Positions 1-8,625 of a stretch of 64,000 bases of DNA are shown here, one piece after another; positions within the stretch are counted from its first letter, which is position 1; each line of letters opens with the position of its first letter. The notes below the pieces were generated by a model that was given only the letters and a program-made list of their open reading frames with translations, was not told the origin of the DNA and made no database searches. Source of the stretch: Flavobacteriales bacterium (GTDB taxonomy: Bacteria; Bacteroidota; Bacteroidia; CAIKAF01); NCBI GenBank assembly GCA_022402535.1, contig JAKRSD010000029.1, positions 43,875 through 107,874 on the forward strand, given 5' to 3'. A program made the position numbers and the translations under genes.

Positions 1-65
1 TTTTTTTGATTGCTAACAAATCATAAATCAGCATCTTTTGCGTTTCAGTATCCGTTAGTTTCTGC

Positions 66-182
66 ATGAAAACATTTTTTGCCATTTTACTATTCGCTAC
101 CGCTCTTCTTTTGGGAAGCTGCACCACCACTCGAAAATGCAATGGAACTCCCGGTACCCGCGTACCGATGGGAGTTATGTAA
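66..182 (+). CDS. Very small lipoprotein (38 aa)
   Basis: An ATG-initiated 38-codon frame reading MKTFFAILLF, a hydrophobic stretch and the lipobox LLGSC with the acylated Cys at residue 19, then a 19-residue mature tail that ends PMGVM. The charge-hydrophobic-lipobox layout is a textbook type II signal peptide, so the product would be a membrane-anchored peptide of about 20 residues. Such tiny lipoproteins are common in Bacteroidota. The function is unknown. It lies 79 bases upstream of a beta-barrel gene that has its own -7 element. Its own promoter is not obvious. Confidence 0.6.
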   Translation: MKTFFAILLFATALLLGSCTTTRKCNGTPGTRVPMGVM

Positions 183-240
183 ATTTCAGAAACCGACACA
201 GCCGCATGTCCTATGGAAAGCGGGTTTATTTAATTTTATG

Positions 241-248
241 TAGGTTTG
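241..248 (+). promoter_or_regulatory. Bacteroidota-type -7 element
   Basis: TAGGTTTG matches the TAnnTTTG -7 consensus of the Bacteroidota primary sigma factor. It lies 13 bases before the ATG at 262, which predicts a very short leader. A weak -33-like TTTA lies at 225-228. Confidence 0.5.
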
Positions 249-261
249 CACACGTTCAAAA

Positions 262-987
262 ATGAATATGAAAAAAATTACATTTCTTCTCTCTGCCTTT
301 GCCATGATAGGTTTAACGGCTTTAGCTCAAACGCCTCAACCCGGAGAAACTCCCGTGGCAAAAGCCGTAAAAAAAGTAAAACGCCAGGACCAAATTATGT
401 TGGATATCCATGGAAGCCAGATTCTTCGTCAGGAAGGACAGGGCGTAAAGAATAAATGGTATTCGTACGGTTTTACTTTTCAGCTGATGTGGGACCAACC
501 GATTAAGAAAACGCCCATTTCGTTGGGTGCCGGTTTGGGGGTAAGCAACAACAATTATTTTATCGACCGTCAGGTGAACCGTGGTTTGGTGAACGATACC
601 TATTTCACTCCGTTTGCTGATCCCTACAAGCGTTATAAACTGTCCACCACCCATATTGAAATTCCGTTGGAATTGCGTTTCCGGTTTAAACCCGATAGAC
701 GGAACACCTTCAAAGTGAACCTTGGGTTTAATGTGGGTTATTTGCTGATGGCCAAAACAAAATACGTGGGCCAGGGCGAAAACTACGGCGTTTCTACCGA
801 CAAAGTGAAAATTAAGGAGTACAATATTCCCGGCATCAATAACCTCAAATACGGAGTATATACCCGCATCGGCTACAGCCGTTATGCCATTACGGCGCAT
901 TATCAGATATCTGAATTTTTCCGTCCCGACAAAGGACCTAAAGGCTGGAATCCCATCACGGTGGGTTTTACCATCGTTCCTTTCTAA
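262..987 (+). CDS. Outer-membrane beta-barrel protein, PorT/OMP_b-brl-like
   Basis: A 241-residue protein with a Sec signal peptide ending near ALAQ (residue 23). After it come a short Pro/Lys-rich linker and alternating aromatic/polar strands (for example ISLGAGLGVSNNNYF, LELRFRF, KVNLGFNVGYLL) that end in a terminal Phe (TIVPF). This is the layout of the 8-stranded outer-membrane barrels of Bacteroidota (OMP_b-brl_2 class). The substrate or role cannot be told. The start at 262 (MNMKK) is used; 268 (MKK) is equally possible. The gene converges on the PAP2-like gene, and their stop codons overlap by four bases. Confidence 0.75.
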   Translation: MNMKKITFLLSAFAMIGLTALAQTPQPGETPVAKAVKKVKRQDQIMLDIHGSQILRQEGQGVKNKWYSYGFTFQLMWDQPIKKTPISLGAGLGVSNNNYFIDRQVNRGLVNDTYFTPFADPYKRYKLSTTHIEIPLELRFRFKPDRRNTFKVNLGFNVGYLLMAKTKYVGQGENYGVSTDKVKIKEYNIPGINNLKYGVYTRIGYSRYAITAHYQISEFFRPDKGPKGWNPITVGFTIVPF

Positions 988-1625
988 AATAACACCCGGT
1001 TCAGGATAAGAACCGAAGCATATTGAACCATAAACCCTGTGAGGTATCCGATATATACCTGAAAGGGTTTATGTGCGTTTAGGGTAATCCGGCCAAATGC
1101 AGTACATGCAGCGATAATAACTGAAATCAACACCGGCAGAAAATACGAAGACCCCAAAAAATACCCGGCCAAAACCCAAGTTCCCGTTAAGGCGCCGACA
1201 GCCATCAAGTGAAGGCTTATTTGAAATTTAAATGTGCATAATACAGCTGCCGAAAGCACGGCTGCGGTTCCCAGTGGCAGCAGATAAAACAACGGATTCA
1301 GCGAGGGCAGTTTAGTAAGAAAAACATAGCCGAACAGGCAATAGCCTATACTCAGTAACAGTGGCATAATCCGGTCTTGTCTTTTGGGTAAATCCATATG
1401 TTCGGTTAATCCAAAAAAACGCATCAGCATAAGGGTTACCAACGGCAGAAATGTGGAGAATACCAGTGTAATCAGTACAATAAAACGCTTCATGAGCGGA
1501 TGCATGATTTCCGTTTCGGCACTGTTGTCGAAATATAAAATCCAGCCTATACCCAACAAAGGGATAAAAAGCGGATTAAACAGGTAAGAAAAAAGTTTGC
1601 CGAAAAATAGGGTAGTGCTATTCAT
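984..1625 (-). CDS. Multi-pass membrane protein, PAP2-phosphatase-like
   Basis: 213 residues with about six hydrophobic helices. The conserved-looking polar loops are LPKRQDRI, KFQISLHLMAVGALTG and RITLNAHKPFQVYIGYLTG. Their order (basic loop, S-x-H, R-x5-H) resembles the three PAP2 signature motifs in a degenerate form, as in the PAP2-like proteins of Bacteroidota. Phosphatase activity is an inference. The start is the ATG at 1625, which shares a base with the nbaC stop (TAATG) and so indicates translational coupling; an upstream in-frame start would lie inside nbaC. Confidence 0.6.
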   Translation of the reverse strand: MNSTTLFFGKLFSYLFNPLFIPLLGIGWILYFDNSAETEIMHPLMKRFIVLITLVFSTFLPLVTLMLMRFFGLTEHMDLPKRQDRIMPLLLSIGYCLFGYVFLTKLPSLNPLFYLLPLGTAAVLSAAVLCTFKFQISLHLMAVGALTGTWVLAGYFLGSSYFLPVLISVIIAACTAFGRITLNAHKPFQVYIGYLTGFMVQYASVLILNRVLF

Positions 1626-2149
1626 TATACCGGTTTGGCGGGTGGCTCCATCAGATGCCCGCATTGTTTGCAGGTTCGCAGTTCCTCCGAACCGTAAAAG
1701 GTGGCAAATACTTTCTGAAAATCATTTTCAATGCTTTTCAGTTCAAAGTATTCTTCGTACAGTTTATGGTTACACTGCTCGCAAAACCAGAGAAGACCAT
1801 CCTTTTCGCCGGCTCTTCTGCGGCGTTCCACCACAAGACCTATCGAATTGGCAGAACGAACCGGATTATGTGGAATATTGGGCGGTAAAAGAAAAATATC
1901 CCCTTCACGGATAGGCACTTCCACGGCTTTGCCTTCTTCCTGAATTTTTACGATAATATCACCTTCCAGTTGATAGAAAAATTCTTCGCTTTCGTTGAAA
2001 TGATAGTCTTTGCGGGAGTTAGGTCCGCCCACCACCATCACAATGAATTCGGTGTTTTGCCAAACTACTTTATTGCCGACAGGTGGTTTCAATAAATGAC
2101 GGTTCTCGTCTATCCACTGTTTAAAATTAAAAGGTCTTTGAACGGCCAT
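1625..2149 (-). CDS. nbaC: 3-hydroxyanthranilate 3,4-dioxygenase
   Basis: A 174-residue cupin enzyme that opens the ring of 3-hydroxyanthranilate to 2-amino-3-carboxymuconate semialdehyde in the kynurenine pathway. The iron ligands are visible as His50, Glu56 and His94 (KDYHFNESEEF, PPNIPHNPVR). Arg46 and Arg98 are placed to bind substrate. The C-terminal rubredoxin-like metal site typical of the bacterial form is present as Cys123/Cys126 and Cys160/Cys163. Length matches the bacterial family. The gene is divergent from an SDR gene across 41 bases and coupled to the downstream PAP2-like gene. Other pathway genes (kmo, the semialdehyde dehydrogenase) are elsewhere in the window. Confidence 0.93.
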   Translation of the reverse strand: MAVQRPFNFKQWIDENRHLLKPPVGNKVVWQNTEFIVMVVGGPNSRKDYHFNESEEFFYQLEGDIIVKIQEEGKAVEVPIREGDIFLLPPNIPHNPVRSANSIGLVVERRRRAGEKDGLLWFCEQCNHKLYEEYFELKSIENDFQKVFATFYGSEELRTCKQCGHLMEPPAKPV

Positions 2150-2155
2150 GTGTAT

Positions 2156-2180
2156 TACATTTGCTAAGAAATCAAAAGTA
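2156..2180. promoter_or_regulatory. Divergent, interleaved promoters of nbaC and the SDR gene
   Basis: The 41-base gap between nbaC and the SDR holds TACATTTG on the plus strand (2156-2163) and TACTTTTG on the minus strand (2180-2173). Both match TAnnTTTG. The plus element predicts a start near 2169 for the SDR (ATG 2191). The minus element predicts one near 2167 for nbaC (ATG 2149). Clear -33 elements are not seen. Confidence 0.6.
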
Positions 2181-2190
2181 CATATTATCT

Positions 2191-2979
2191 ATGATAATTT
2201 CACTGAAAGGTAAAACGGCATTGGTTTGCGGAGGCAGCGACGGAATCGGAAAAGCAAGTGCCATTGGATTAGCATCTGCAGGAGCCCGTGTGATATTGGC
2301 CGCCCGTAATGAAGATAAACTGATTCATGCGGTTGAGTCACTTCCTGATGTGGAAGGTGTGAGTCATGGATATATGGTGATGGATTTAGATGATGCGGTT
2401 TCGGTTGCTTCGGCCATTGAAGCATTAATTCAAAAAGAAGAAACGATTCATATTCTCATAAATAATGCAGGAGGCCCTCCCGGAGGCCCCATAACCGAAG
2501 CAGAGGCCGATGCGTTTCACAAAGCATTTCAACGGCTGTTGGTTTCCGCACAGATGATTACAAGTGCAGTGTTTCCGGGTATGAAAAACGCCGGTTTCGG
2601 GCGGATTATCAATATTATTTCTACCTCGGTAAAAGTGCCTTTGCATGGCCTGGGCGTGAGCAATACCATTCGCGGGGCCTCGGGAAACTGGGCGAAAACC
2701 TGGGCCAATGAAACAGCACGATACGGTATTACGGTAAATAATGTATTGCCGGGAGCCACCAGCACCGAGCGCTTGGTTTCCATTATTCAGGCCAAAGCGG
2801 CCAAGAGCGGAAAAACGGTGGAAGAAATTACGGAAGAAATGAAGAAGGAAGTTCCTGCGGGACGATTTGCCAAACCGGAAGAAGTAGCTTCTGCCGTAGT
2901 GTTTTTAGCTTCAGAACAGGCGGGTTATATTACGGGAATTAATATTCCTGTGGACGGAGGACGTACGCCTAATTTATGA
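2191..2979 (+). CDS. Short-chain dehydrogenase/reductase with atypical active site
   Basis: A 262-residue Rossmann SDR with the nucleotide-binding glycines GGSDGIG at 14-20, NNAG at 91-94 and the catalytic Ser144 (NIISTS). At the catalytic Tyr and Lys positions (+13 and +17 from Ser144) it has Ser157 and Arg161 (GVSNTIRGA). This is the SNxxR variant of SDRs, not YxxxK. The substrate is unknown; its place next to nbaC suggests a link to tryptophan catabolism, but that is inference. ATG 2191 is preferred over the upstream in-frame TTG at 2161 because the -7 element TACATTTG at 2156-2163 would overlap that TTG. The 3' end overlaps the convergent response-regulator gene by six bases. Confidence 0.8.
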   Translation: MIISLKGKTALVCGGSDGIGKASAIGLASAGARVILAARNEDKLIHAVESLPDVEGVSHGYMVMDLDDAVSVASAIEALIQKEETIHILINNAGGPPGGPITEAEADAFHKAFQRLLVSAQMITSAVFPGMKNAGFGRIINIISTSVKVPLHGLGVSNTIRGASGNWAKTWANETARYGITVNNVLPGATSTERLVSIIQAKAAKSGKTVEEITEEMKKEVPAGRFAKPEEVASAVVFLASEQAGYITGINIPVDGGRTPNL

Positions 2980-3696
2980 TTCGGCTGATCCGATTCCAGG
3001 AACCAACAGCTTAAAACCTTTACCGTGAATATTGAGAATTTCAATTTCAGGGTCTTCTTTCAGGTATTTACGCAGTTTGGTAATGTATACATCCATACTT
3101 CTGGCATTAAAGTATGAATCGTCGTGCCAGATGGCTTTCAGCGCATAGTTTCTGTCTAATACGCGATTGGCACTTTCGCAAAGCAGACGAAGCAATTCGG
3201 ATTCTTTGGAGGTGAGTTTTTTAGCTTCGCCGCCTTCAATATTCAGCGATTGTTTCAGTGAATCGAATGTGTATTTTCCTAATGTGAATACACCTTCTTC
3301 TGCCTGTTCTATTGCATTGAATGAGGAACGTTTTAATATGGCTCTGATGCGAAGCAGTAACTCTTCCATATTGAAAGGCTTGGTCATATAGTCATCGGCA
3401 CCGGCCTGAAATCCTTCTATTTTATCATCGGGCATGGCTTTAGCCGTTAAAAATATAACGGGCACATTTTTATCTACCATACGAATTTCTTTGGCCAATG
3501 TGATACCGTCTTTCACGGGCATCATCACGTCTAAGATGCACAAATCAAAACGATCCGATGTAAACGCATCGAATGCCGACTGACCATCTTCGCAGAGTTT
3601 TGTATCAAACCCTTTGGCATTCAGATAATCTCTGAGCAGGCTTCCGAGATTTATTTCATCTTCGGCTAAAAGAATTTTGGGAGTTTCGCTTTTCAT
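2974..3696 (-). CDS. rprY: OmpR-family response regulator (RprY-like)
   Basis: 240 residues. The N-terminal receiver has the acidic pair Glu12/Asp13, phosphoacceptor Asp56 (CILDVMMP), and the Lys of YMTKPF. The C-terminal winged helix (about 135-235) has SKESELLRLL and SMDVYITKLRKYL motifs typical of OmpR/PhoB regulators. It follows the histidine kinase gene on the same strand after 41 bases, kinase first, as in the Bacteroides RprX/RprY pair. The name rests on that resemblance; targets cannot be inferred. Confidence 0.8.
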   Translation of the reverse strand: MKSETPKILLAEDEINLGSLLRDYLNAKGFDTKLCEDGQSAFDAFTSDRFDLCILDVMMPVKDGITLAKEIRMVDKNVPVIFLTAKAMPDDKIEGFQAGADDYMTKPFNMEELLLRIRAILKRSSFNAIEQAEEGVFTLGKYTFDSLKQSLNIEGGEAKKLTSKESELLRLLCESANRVLDRNYALKAIWHDDSYFNARSMDVYITKLRKYLKEDPEIEILNIHGKGFKLLVPGIGSAES

Positions 3697-3737
3697 AATG
3701 CAATCAAAACACTAAAGTAATACAATATTTGAAAAAA

Positions 3738-5270
3738 TCAGGACTGATGCAAAGGAACAGATACCGTAAAACGGGTTCCTTTGCCCAATTCACTTTTTAC
3801 GGCGATTATTCCTTTATGATGTTCAATAATGGATTTTACGTAATTTAGTCCCAGTCCGTAACCCTTCACGTTATGAACGTTTCCTGTACTTACCCGGTAT
3901 AATTTTTCGAATATTTTTTTCTGGTCTTCTTTTTTAATTCCGATTCCTTCATCTTCCACCTGCAATACAAACATTTTTTCCTTTATCCCGGTTTGTATTC
4001 TGATTTTCGGGTTTGGATCGCCGGGTTTACTATACTTGATGGCATTATCAATCAGGTTAAATATCATATTGGTGAAATGGGTTTCATCGGCATCTACGAA
4101 GGCTGTTGATGCATTCGGCTTAAATTCCACACTGAAGTTTTGGCTTTTCAGTCTCATCTGAAAACTTTCCAATGCCAGTTGAATGGTATCGTGCACATTC
4201 ACAGGAACAAATTTGAGTTTCAAATCTCCTTTTTCCATTACGGCAGATTGGAGTATGTTTTCAACCAAGCTTCCCAAGCGCTTATTCTCTTGGGCAATCA
4301 CATTAAGGTAATTGTTTCTGATTCCTTCTATTTTAGCCATGTCTTCGTCGTTCAACGCCTGACAGGCCAATGAAATAATAGAAATGGGTGTTTTTAGTTC
4401 GTGGGTAATATTGTTGATCAGGTCATTTTTCATTTCGGATAATTGGCGCTGCTTATAAATGATCCGTATGGAATACACGAATAATCCTACAATAACCAGA
4501 ATAACCAAAGATGTAGAGATAAGCAGGAAAAAGATATTTAATAATATGTACCGTGTTTTATTCGGAAAATACACAGAAAGCATGATCGCATTTTTTAATC
4601 CGATGTAATAAAGCGGAATCTGATAATCAGAATAAATAAAGTTGGCACTGTTTGTATTATCCGCATGCCGGAACGAGTTGTTAAAACTGTTATAAATGCC
4701 AAATTCAAACTCAGTATTTATGCCCCGTAACAATAATTCTTCTTTGAGAACGGTATCTATCAATTCTACTTTTAAGTCGCGGTTGCTGTAGGACAGGTAT
4801 CCGAAAAGAAGGTCTTTGAAGATTGATTTCAACTGGTCGGGGTTTTGCTCCAACATCTGAATGTTTCCGTCAAAACGCTCAATTAGCCGTACAGGGTTTT
4901 CGCCTGTTAAATCAGGTACCTGGGAAGTATAGGTTTTCAGGTTGTCGTTAAATCCGTCGAACTCTTTTTTGGAAGATATTTTTTCATCGTTGAAAGGTTG
5001 TTGGTTTAAATCAACCTGAATGGAATCGAGACTGTTTATGATATCTTGTTGAAGGGCGTTCACATCAAGCCTTTTGTTGAGTTGTTGCTCAATATGGTAT
5101 CGCTCCATTTTATACCGCACATTTAACAGGGCCTCTTTCACACTTTGTTCAAAGCGTTCATTTTCGCCCGTGTAAGCACCGGCAAGCAGATACACCTGAA
5201 TGGACGTGAGCAGGGTTAGTGCTACGGCCATCAAAATAATGATGTTGCGCAGTGAAAGTATACGTCCCAT
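3738..5270 (-). CDS. rprX: Sensor histidine kinase (RprX-like)
   Basis: 510 residues. A transmembrane helix lies at about 8-30, then a periplasmic sensor region of about 210 residues, then a second helix near 240-268. The HisKA domain carries NITHELKTP with the phospho-accepting His. The catalytic ATPase domain has N box NLIDNAIKYS, G1 DEGIGI, F box FEKLYR and G2 GYGLGL. The N-terminal layout (ERFEQSVKEALLNV after the first helix) resembles Bacteroides RprX. It partners the following response regulator. The stimulus is unknown. Confidence 0.8.
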   Translation of the reverse strand: MGRILSLRNIIILMAVALTLLTSIQVYLLAGAYTGENERFEQSVKEALLNVRYKMERYHIEQQLNKRLDVNALQQDIINSLDSIQVDLNQQPFNDEKISSKKEFDGFNDNLKTYTSQVPDLTGENPVRLIERFDGNIQMLEQNPDQLKSIFKDLLFGYLSYSNRDLKVELIDTVLKEELLLRGINTEFEFGIYNSFNNSFRHADNTNSANFIYSDYQIPLYYIGLKNAIMLSVYFPNKTRYILLNIFFLLISTSLVILVIVGLFVYSIRIIYKQRQLSEMKNDLINNITHELKTPISIISLACQALNDEDMAKIEGIRNNYLNVIAQENKRLGSLVENILQSAVMEKGDLKLKFVPVNVHDTIQLALESFQMRLKSQNFSVEFKPNASTAFVDADETHFTNMIFNLIDNAIKYSKPGDPNPKIRIQTGIKEKMFVLQVEDEGIGIKKEDQKKIFEKLYRVSTGNVHNVKGYGLGLNYVKSIIEHHKGIIAVKSELGKGTRFTVSVPLHQS

Positions 5271-5279
5271 AGGAAATTA

Positions 5280-5311
5280 AAAAGGGAAGGTGTTTAATGA
5301 CCTTCCCTTTT
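5280..5311 (-). terminator. Intrinsic terminator of the CotH/T9SS gene
   Basis: A perfect 12-bp stem (5280-5291 with 5300-5311, eight-base loop). On the minus strand it is followed by a T run (TTTTTAATTT). It lies 22 bases past the stop of the upstream CotH gene, so it ends that transcript before the kinase gene. Confidence 0.75.
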
Positions 5312-5332
5312 ACAAATATCCGTTTTTATTCG

Positions 5333-8300
5333 TTATCTGATTAATAAAATTGCGCCCGATTGCGTGGCTGAACGTCCGGGTAAATATTTGTAACGCAGTA
5401 TGTATGTATACACGCCCTGCGGTACATCCTTTCCATCTATGGTTCCGTCCCAGCCGATATTTAAATCGGCAGAAGAAAAGATCAATGTTCCCCAACGGTC
5501 AAATATGGAATATTCTCCACTGATTACGTCTTCATTATAGATGATACGGAATACTCCATTAACTGGGTCGTTATTGGGGGTAAATGAGTTCGGAACAAAT
5601 ACCAGCGGATTGGGTCTGATTTCTTCAGGCATGGTTTCGAAATAAGCCGTCAACGTATCGTGTTCCGCAATCCGGAAGGACACACTCGAACTGGTATTAT
5701 TGGGATTCAACGCATGATTATTTATGGTCCAATTCACAAATTGGAATCCGTTTGAAGGCACAGCTCCTGCCGATACGAGGGCATTGGAATCAAGCACCGC
5801 TGTATAAGGATATACATTAATTAAAAAATTGTTCAGGTTTACTTTACCACTTCCCGGGGGCATTACATTAACCACTAAATCAAATTTAGAGGGAACGGGC
5901 GGCTCTATGACAGGAATGATTTTGAAGTGAGCAATTAACGTGGCTGTAGTGTCAAACGTAAAGTTAGCTAAGGCCGTGGTATCATCAGGATTGATGATAT
6001 GCCCGTTATCAATTTCCCAATAGTCGAATTCCCAACCTGCAACCGGTGTTGCTGTTATGTTTAAGAATGTATTTTCAAAATAAGTTCCAGTCCATGGATA
6101 AGCCGGTGGCGTAAAGCCATCTACGTTAACATTACCGGAGAGTGGTGGGTCTACAAGTACCGTTAAGTCATACTCAGGTGGTGTTTCTTGTACAAAATGA
6201 GCAATGATTGTATCGGGAGCCGTAACGCGGGAAATGGCATTTGGATTTAAAATATCCGGGTTAATGGTAGAAGTACCGTTAGCCGTTTCCCAGTAGTCAA
6301 AAACCCAGCCGGCGTTGGCAAATGCATTGGTAATGATATCAATTCCGCCGTAGTACGTACCGGCAAAAGGGTAATTGGCAGGAAAGAGAGAGTTTACCTG
6401 AAGTGTACCGGCTCCAAGCGGTTCCACCGTAAATACAGTAGGGTATGGACCTTCCACATCATAACAATCCACCAGCCCGTCTTCCATCTCAACACAACGC
6501 TGTAAAATAAAGTTTCTGAGCTGATTCACATTGTTGGTATAGGTTCCCATGTTTCCACCCCAACGGGCGATTTGTCCCGGCATTTCCGGAGCAATTACGG
6601 CCAGCATGCTGTCTAATACGGCCAGCATGTAATCGCAGCTGAATGTAGTATTGCCTAAGTCGATATAACGGGAAACATAGTATTGATATACCATTTCATT
6701 CTCGTTAATTAATTTGGTTAAAATTTGAGTATGCCCTTGTCCCCCTGGATTAGGCAGTGCTTCTGCATTACATGGATCGGCATTAGGTCCGGTTTGGGGC
6801 ACACCCGTGTAGTTGATATAGTGCCCGAATGTGGCATCCATGTCCCATAGCACATAAGTCCAACGGGCTCTTGGGTTCGAAAGCGGAGTGTTGATACCTC
6901 TCCACCAGGCTGTATTCCAGTTTAACCAGTCGGTACATACCGTATAGGAATTGATACAGAAATAGTCAACCAAGCTTCTCCAGTTCAGCTGGTCATCCAC
7001 TTGTTGAAAGTTGGCCGCATCACCCATGTCATTGTTTAAAATAAATTGACGCAAGTTGTTCCAGTCTGTCCCGGCTTGTGCACCGCCATATTCCGACCAG
7101 GTTCCTCCCCAGGTTTTACGAAACTGAATGTTTTCCTCGTCTATATCATAGTAATGTTTGACGAAATCTTTGTCATCTGCTTTTTCGCGGATCTCATAAA
7201 CACCCCAATATTGGCCATTTTTATAAATCACTACGGATACGGTAGCTCTTAAGTCTACTTCTAAGTCATCAATTAAAGAGATGTGATGTACAAAGGCATC
7301 CCGTATGTAAGCCCCTTCATTTTCGAATGGATAATTATCATTTGCACCGGGCTTAAACATGATACGGTCAAATTTGTCGCGGTTTCTTTCCGGGAATATT
7401 TGGTAATCAATTTCGTCAGAGTAACCGAATTTATCCCGCACAATCAGGTCAATGCCTCTTTGGGCATATGCCCATGAGTCGTTTCCGTGCTTATTGGCAT
7501 CTCCATATATTTTTTCCCAAAGCACGCCTGTATTACTGAAATACTCCATTCCACAATCGGGTTCATTTTGTGTCCCGTTAAAAAGCTGATTTAAATCGTT
7601 ATCACCCCATAAGGAAACAATCGGAATAGAATGGTTGACATTGATAAGATAGGTATGCGTTTCTACAAATCCGGGCAACACACTGCCGTTTGCGCTAAAG
7701 CATCGTGCTCTGAGTACCGTAGTATTATTTATGGCAACCGGACCTGTGTAAGCAGTTGAAGCTGCTGTAGGTGTAGATCCGTTTGTGGTATACCGAATAG
7801 TAACGGTGGGATCAGGTGAAGTGATGGTAACATTCTGCGGACCACCATAAAGTCCTCCTGCGATGCTCATACTGGGTGTGGGGGCGTATGTAAAAGCAGG
7901 TGTTGTATTGGCTGCATTAGGCGTAGGGGTGGTAAATACCGACCAGGTTGCAGCTCCGTCCGTGGTTCTTCCGCGGGAATGATTTCTTAGGCATGAACGC
8001 ACTTTGGTGGAGTCAAGAATCACTCCGGCAGGATCAGCTAAGATGATGTGGTCATTGCCCTCACTCTGGGTAAGCCCGAAGTTCGTATGATAAGGTCCTG
8101 TATTAATGTCTCTGCTGGAACACCAGATGATAACCCTTTGTCCGGGATTTAAATTTATGGCCGGAATTTGCCATTTTTGAATGTTGTTCACTTTATCGCT
8201 GAGCCAGTAACCGCTAAGGTCAACCGCGGCAGCCCCGGCGTTATACAACTCAATCCAATCTTGGTTATCACCAAAATTATCTTGATTCACATTCACGTTA

Positions 8301-8395
8301 GCGGCACAATACTCATTAATGAGCACCTGGCCACGCACGTTTGTAGCAGAGAAAATGAGCAGAGAAAAGGCGAAAAGGATAAAATTTCTTTTCAT
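5333..8395 (-). CDS. CotH-kinase-like secreted protein with T9SS type B sorting domain
   Basis: 1020 residues, modular. The signal peptide ends near NVRGQ (23). A lamin-tail-like domain (about 23-165, VLINEYCAANVN, WIELYNAGAAAVDLSGYWLSD) is followed by a chitobiase-C-type beta domain (about 170-250, TVTIRYTTNGSTPT). A CotH-kinase-like core (about 255-600) has YWGVYEIREKAD and WTYVLWDMDATFG with the Asp-x-Asp pair. Next come three to four InlB-like/bacterial repeats (GWEFDYWE, GWVFDYWE, GFQFVNWT). A C-terminal gliding-type sorting domain (FVPNSFTPNNDPVNGVF ... YSIFDRWG ... PQGVYTYILRY) marks export through the type IX system. CotH domains are protein kinases in spore formers; activity here is inferred only. 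Confidence 0.85.
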   Translation of the reverse strand: MKRNFILFAFSLLIFSATNVRGQVLINEYCAANVNVNQDNFGDNQDWIELYNAGAAAVDLSGYWLSDKVNNIQKWQIPAINLNPGQRVIIWCSSRDINTGPYHTNFGLTQSEGNDHIILADPAGVILDSTKVRSCLRNHSRGRTTDGAATWSVFTTPTPNAANTTPAFTYAPTPSMSIAGGLYGGPQNVTITSPDPTVTIRYTTNGSTPTAASTAYTGPVAINNTTVLRARCFSANGSVLPGFVETHTYLINVNHSIPIVSLWGDNDLNQLFNGTQNEPDCGMEYFSNTGVLWEKIYGDANKHGNDSWAYAQRGIDLIVRDKFGYSDEIDYQIFPERNRDKFDRIMFKPGANDNYPFENEGAYIRDAFVHHISLIDDLEVDLRATVSVVIYKNGQYWGVYEIREKADDKDFVKHYYDIDEENIQFRKTWGGTWSEYGGAQAGTDWNNLRQFILNNDMGDAANFQQVDDQLNWRSLVDYFCINSYTVCTDWLNWNTAWWRGINTPLSNPRARWTYVLWDMDATFGHYINYTGVPQTGPNADPCNAEALPNPGGQGHTQILTKLINENEMVYQYYVSRYIDLGNTTFSCDYMLAVLDSMLAVIAPEMPGQIARWGGNMGTYTNNVNQLRNFILQRCVEMEDGLVDCYDVEGPYPTVFTVEPLGAGTLQVNSLFPANYPFAGTYYGGIDIITNAFANAGWVFDYWETANGTSTINPDILNPNAISRVTAPDTIIAHFVQETPPEYDLTVLVDPPLSGNVNVDGFTPPAYPWTGTYFENTFLNITATPVAGWEFDYWEIDNGHIINPDDTTALANFTFDTTATLIAHFKIIPVIEPPVPSKFDLVVNVMPPGSGKVNLNNFLINVYPYTAVLDSNALVSAGAVPSNGFQFVNWTINNHALNPNNTSSSVSFRIAEHDTLTAYFETMPEEIRPNPLVFVPNSFTPNNDPVNGVFRIIYNEDVISGEYSIFDRWGTLIFSSADLNIGWDGTIDGKDVPQGVYTYILRYKYLPGRSATQSGAILLIR

Positions 8396-8598
8396 TTTAA
8401 TAGACTGATAAGACTGTATTAATATTCAAAGGTGCATATAATCAGCACAAAAAACAAAATGAAAACATAAAATGTTCAAAAATTTTAGTTGGTATTTTTT
8501 AAATACAGTTTCTTTCACCAATCTGGCATTAGCCCCCTAAATGTCAGTTGCATAGGAAATCATTCGGGTTACCCATGATTACATTCTTGTCAAAACAG

Positions 8599-8606
8599 TA
8601 CATTTG
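8599..8606 (+). promoter_or_regulatory. -7 element of the aldehyde dehydrogenase gene
   Basis: TACATTTG matches TAnnTTTG and lies 19 bases before ATG 8626. It supports that start over the in-frame ATGs at 8548 and 8575. The rest of the 8396-8625 gap shows nothing further I can name. Confidence 0.5.
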
Positions 8607-8625
8607 GCTTTATTTTAAGTACAAC

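Noticed and set aside
322..900. A 192-codon frame on the minus strand inside the beta-barrel gene
   Set aside because: It is antisense to a gene with a signal peptide, promoter and barrel pattern, and its own sequence has no domain.
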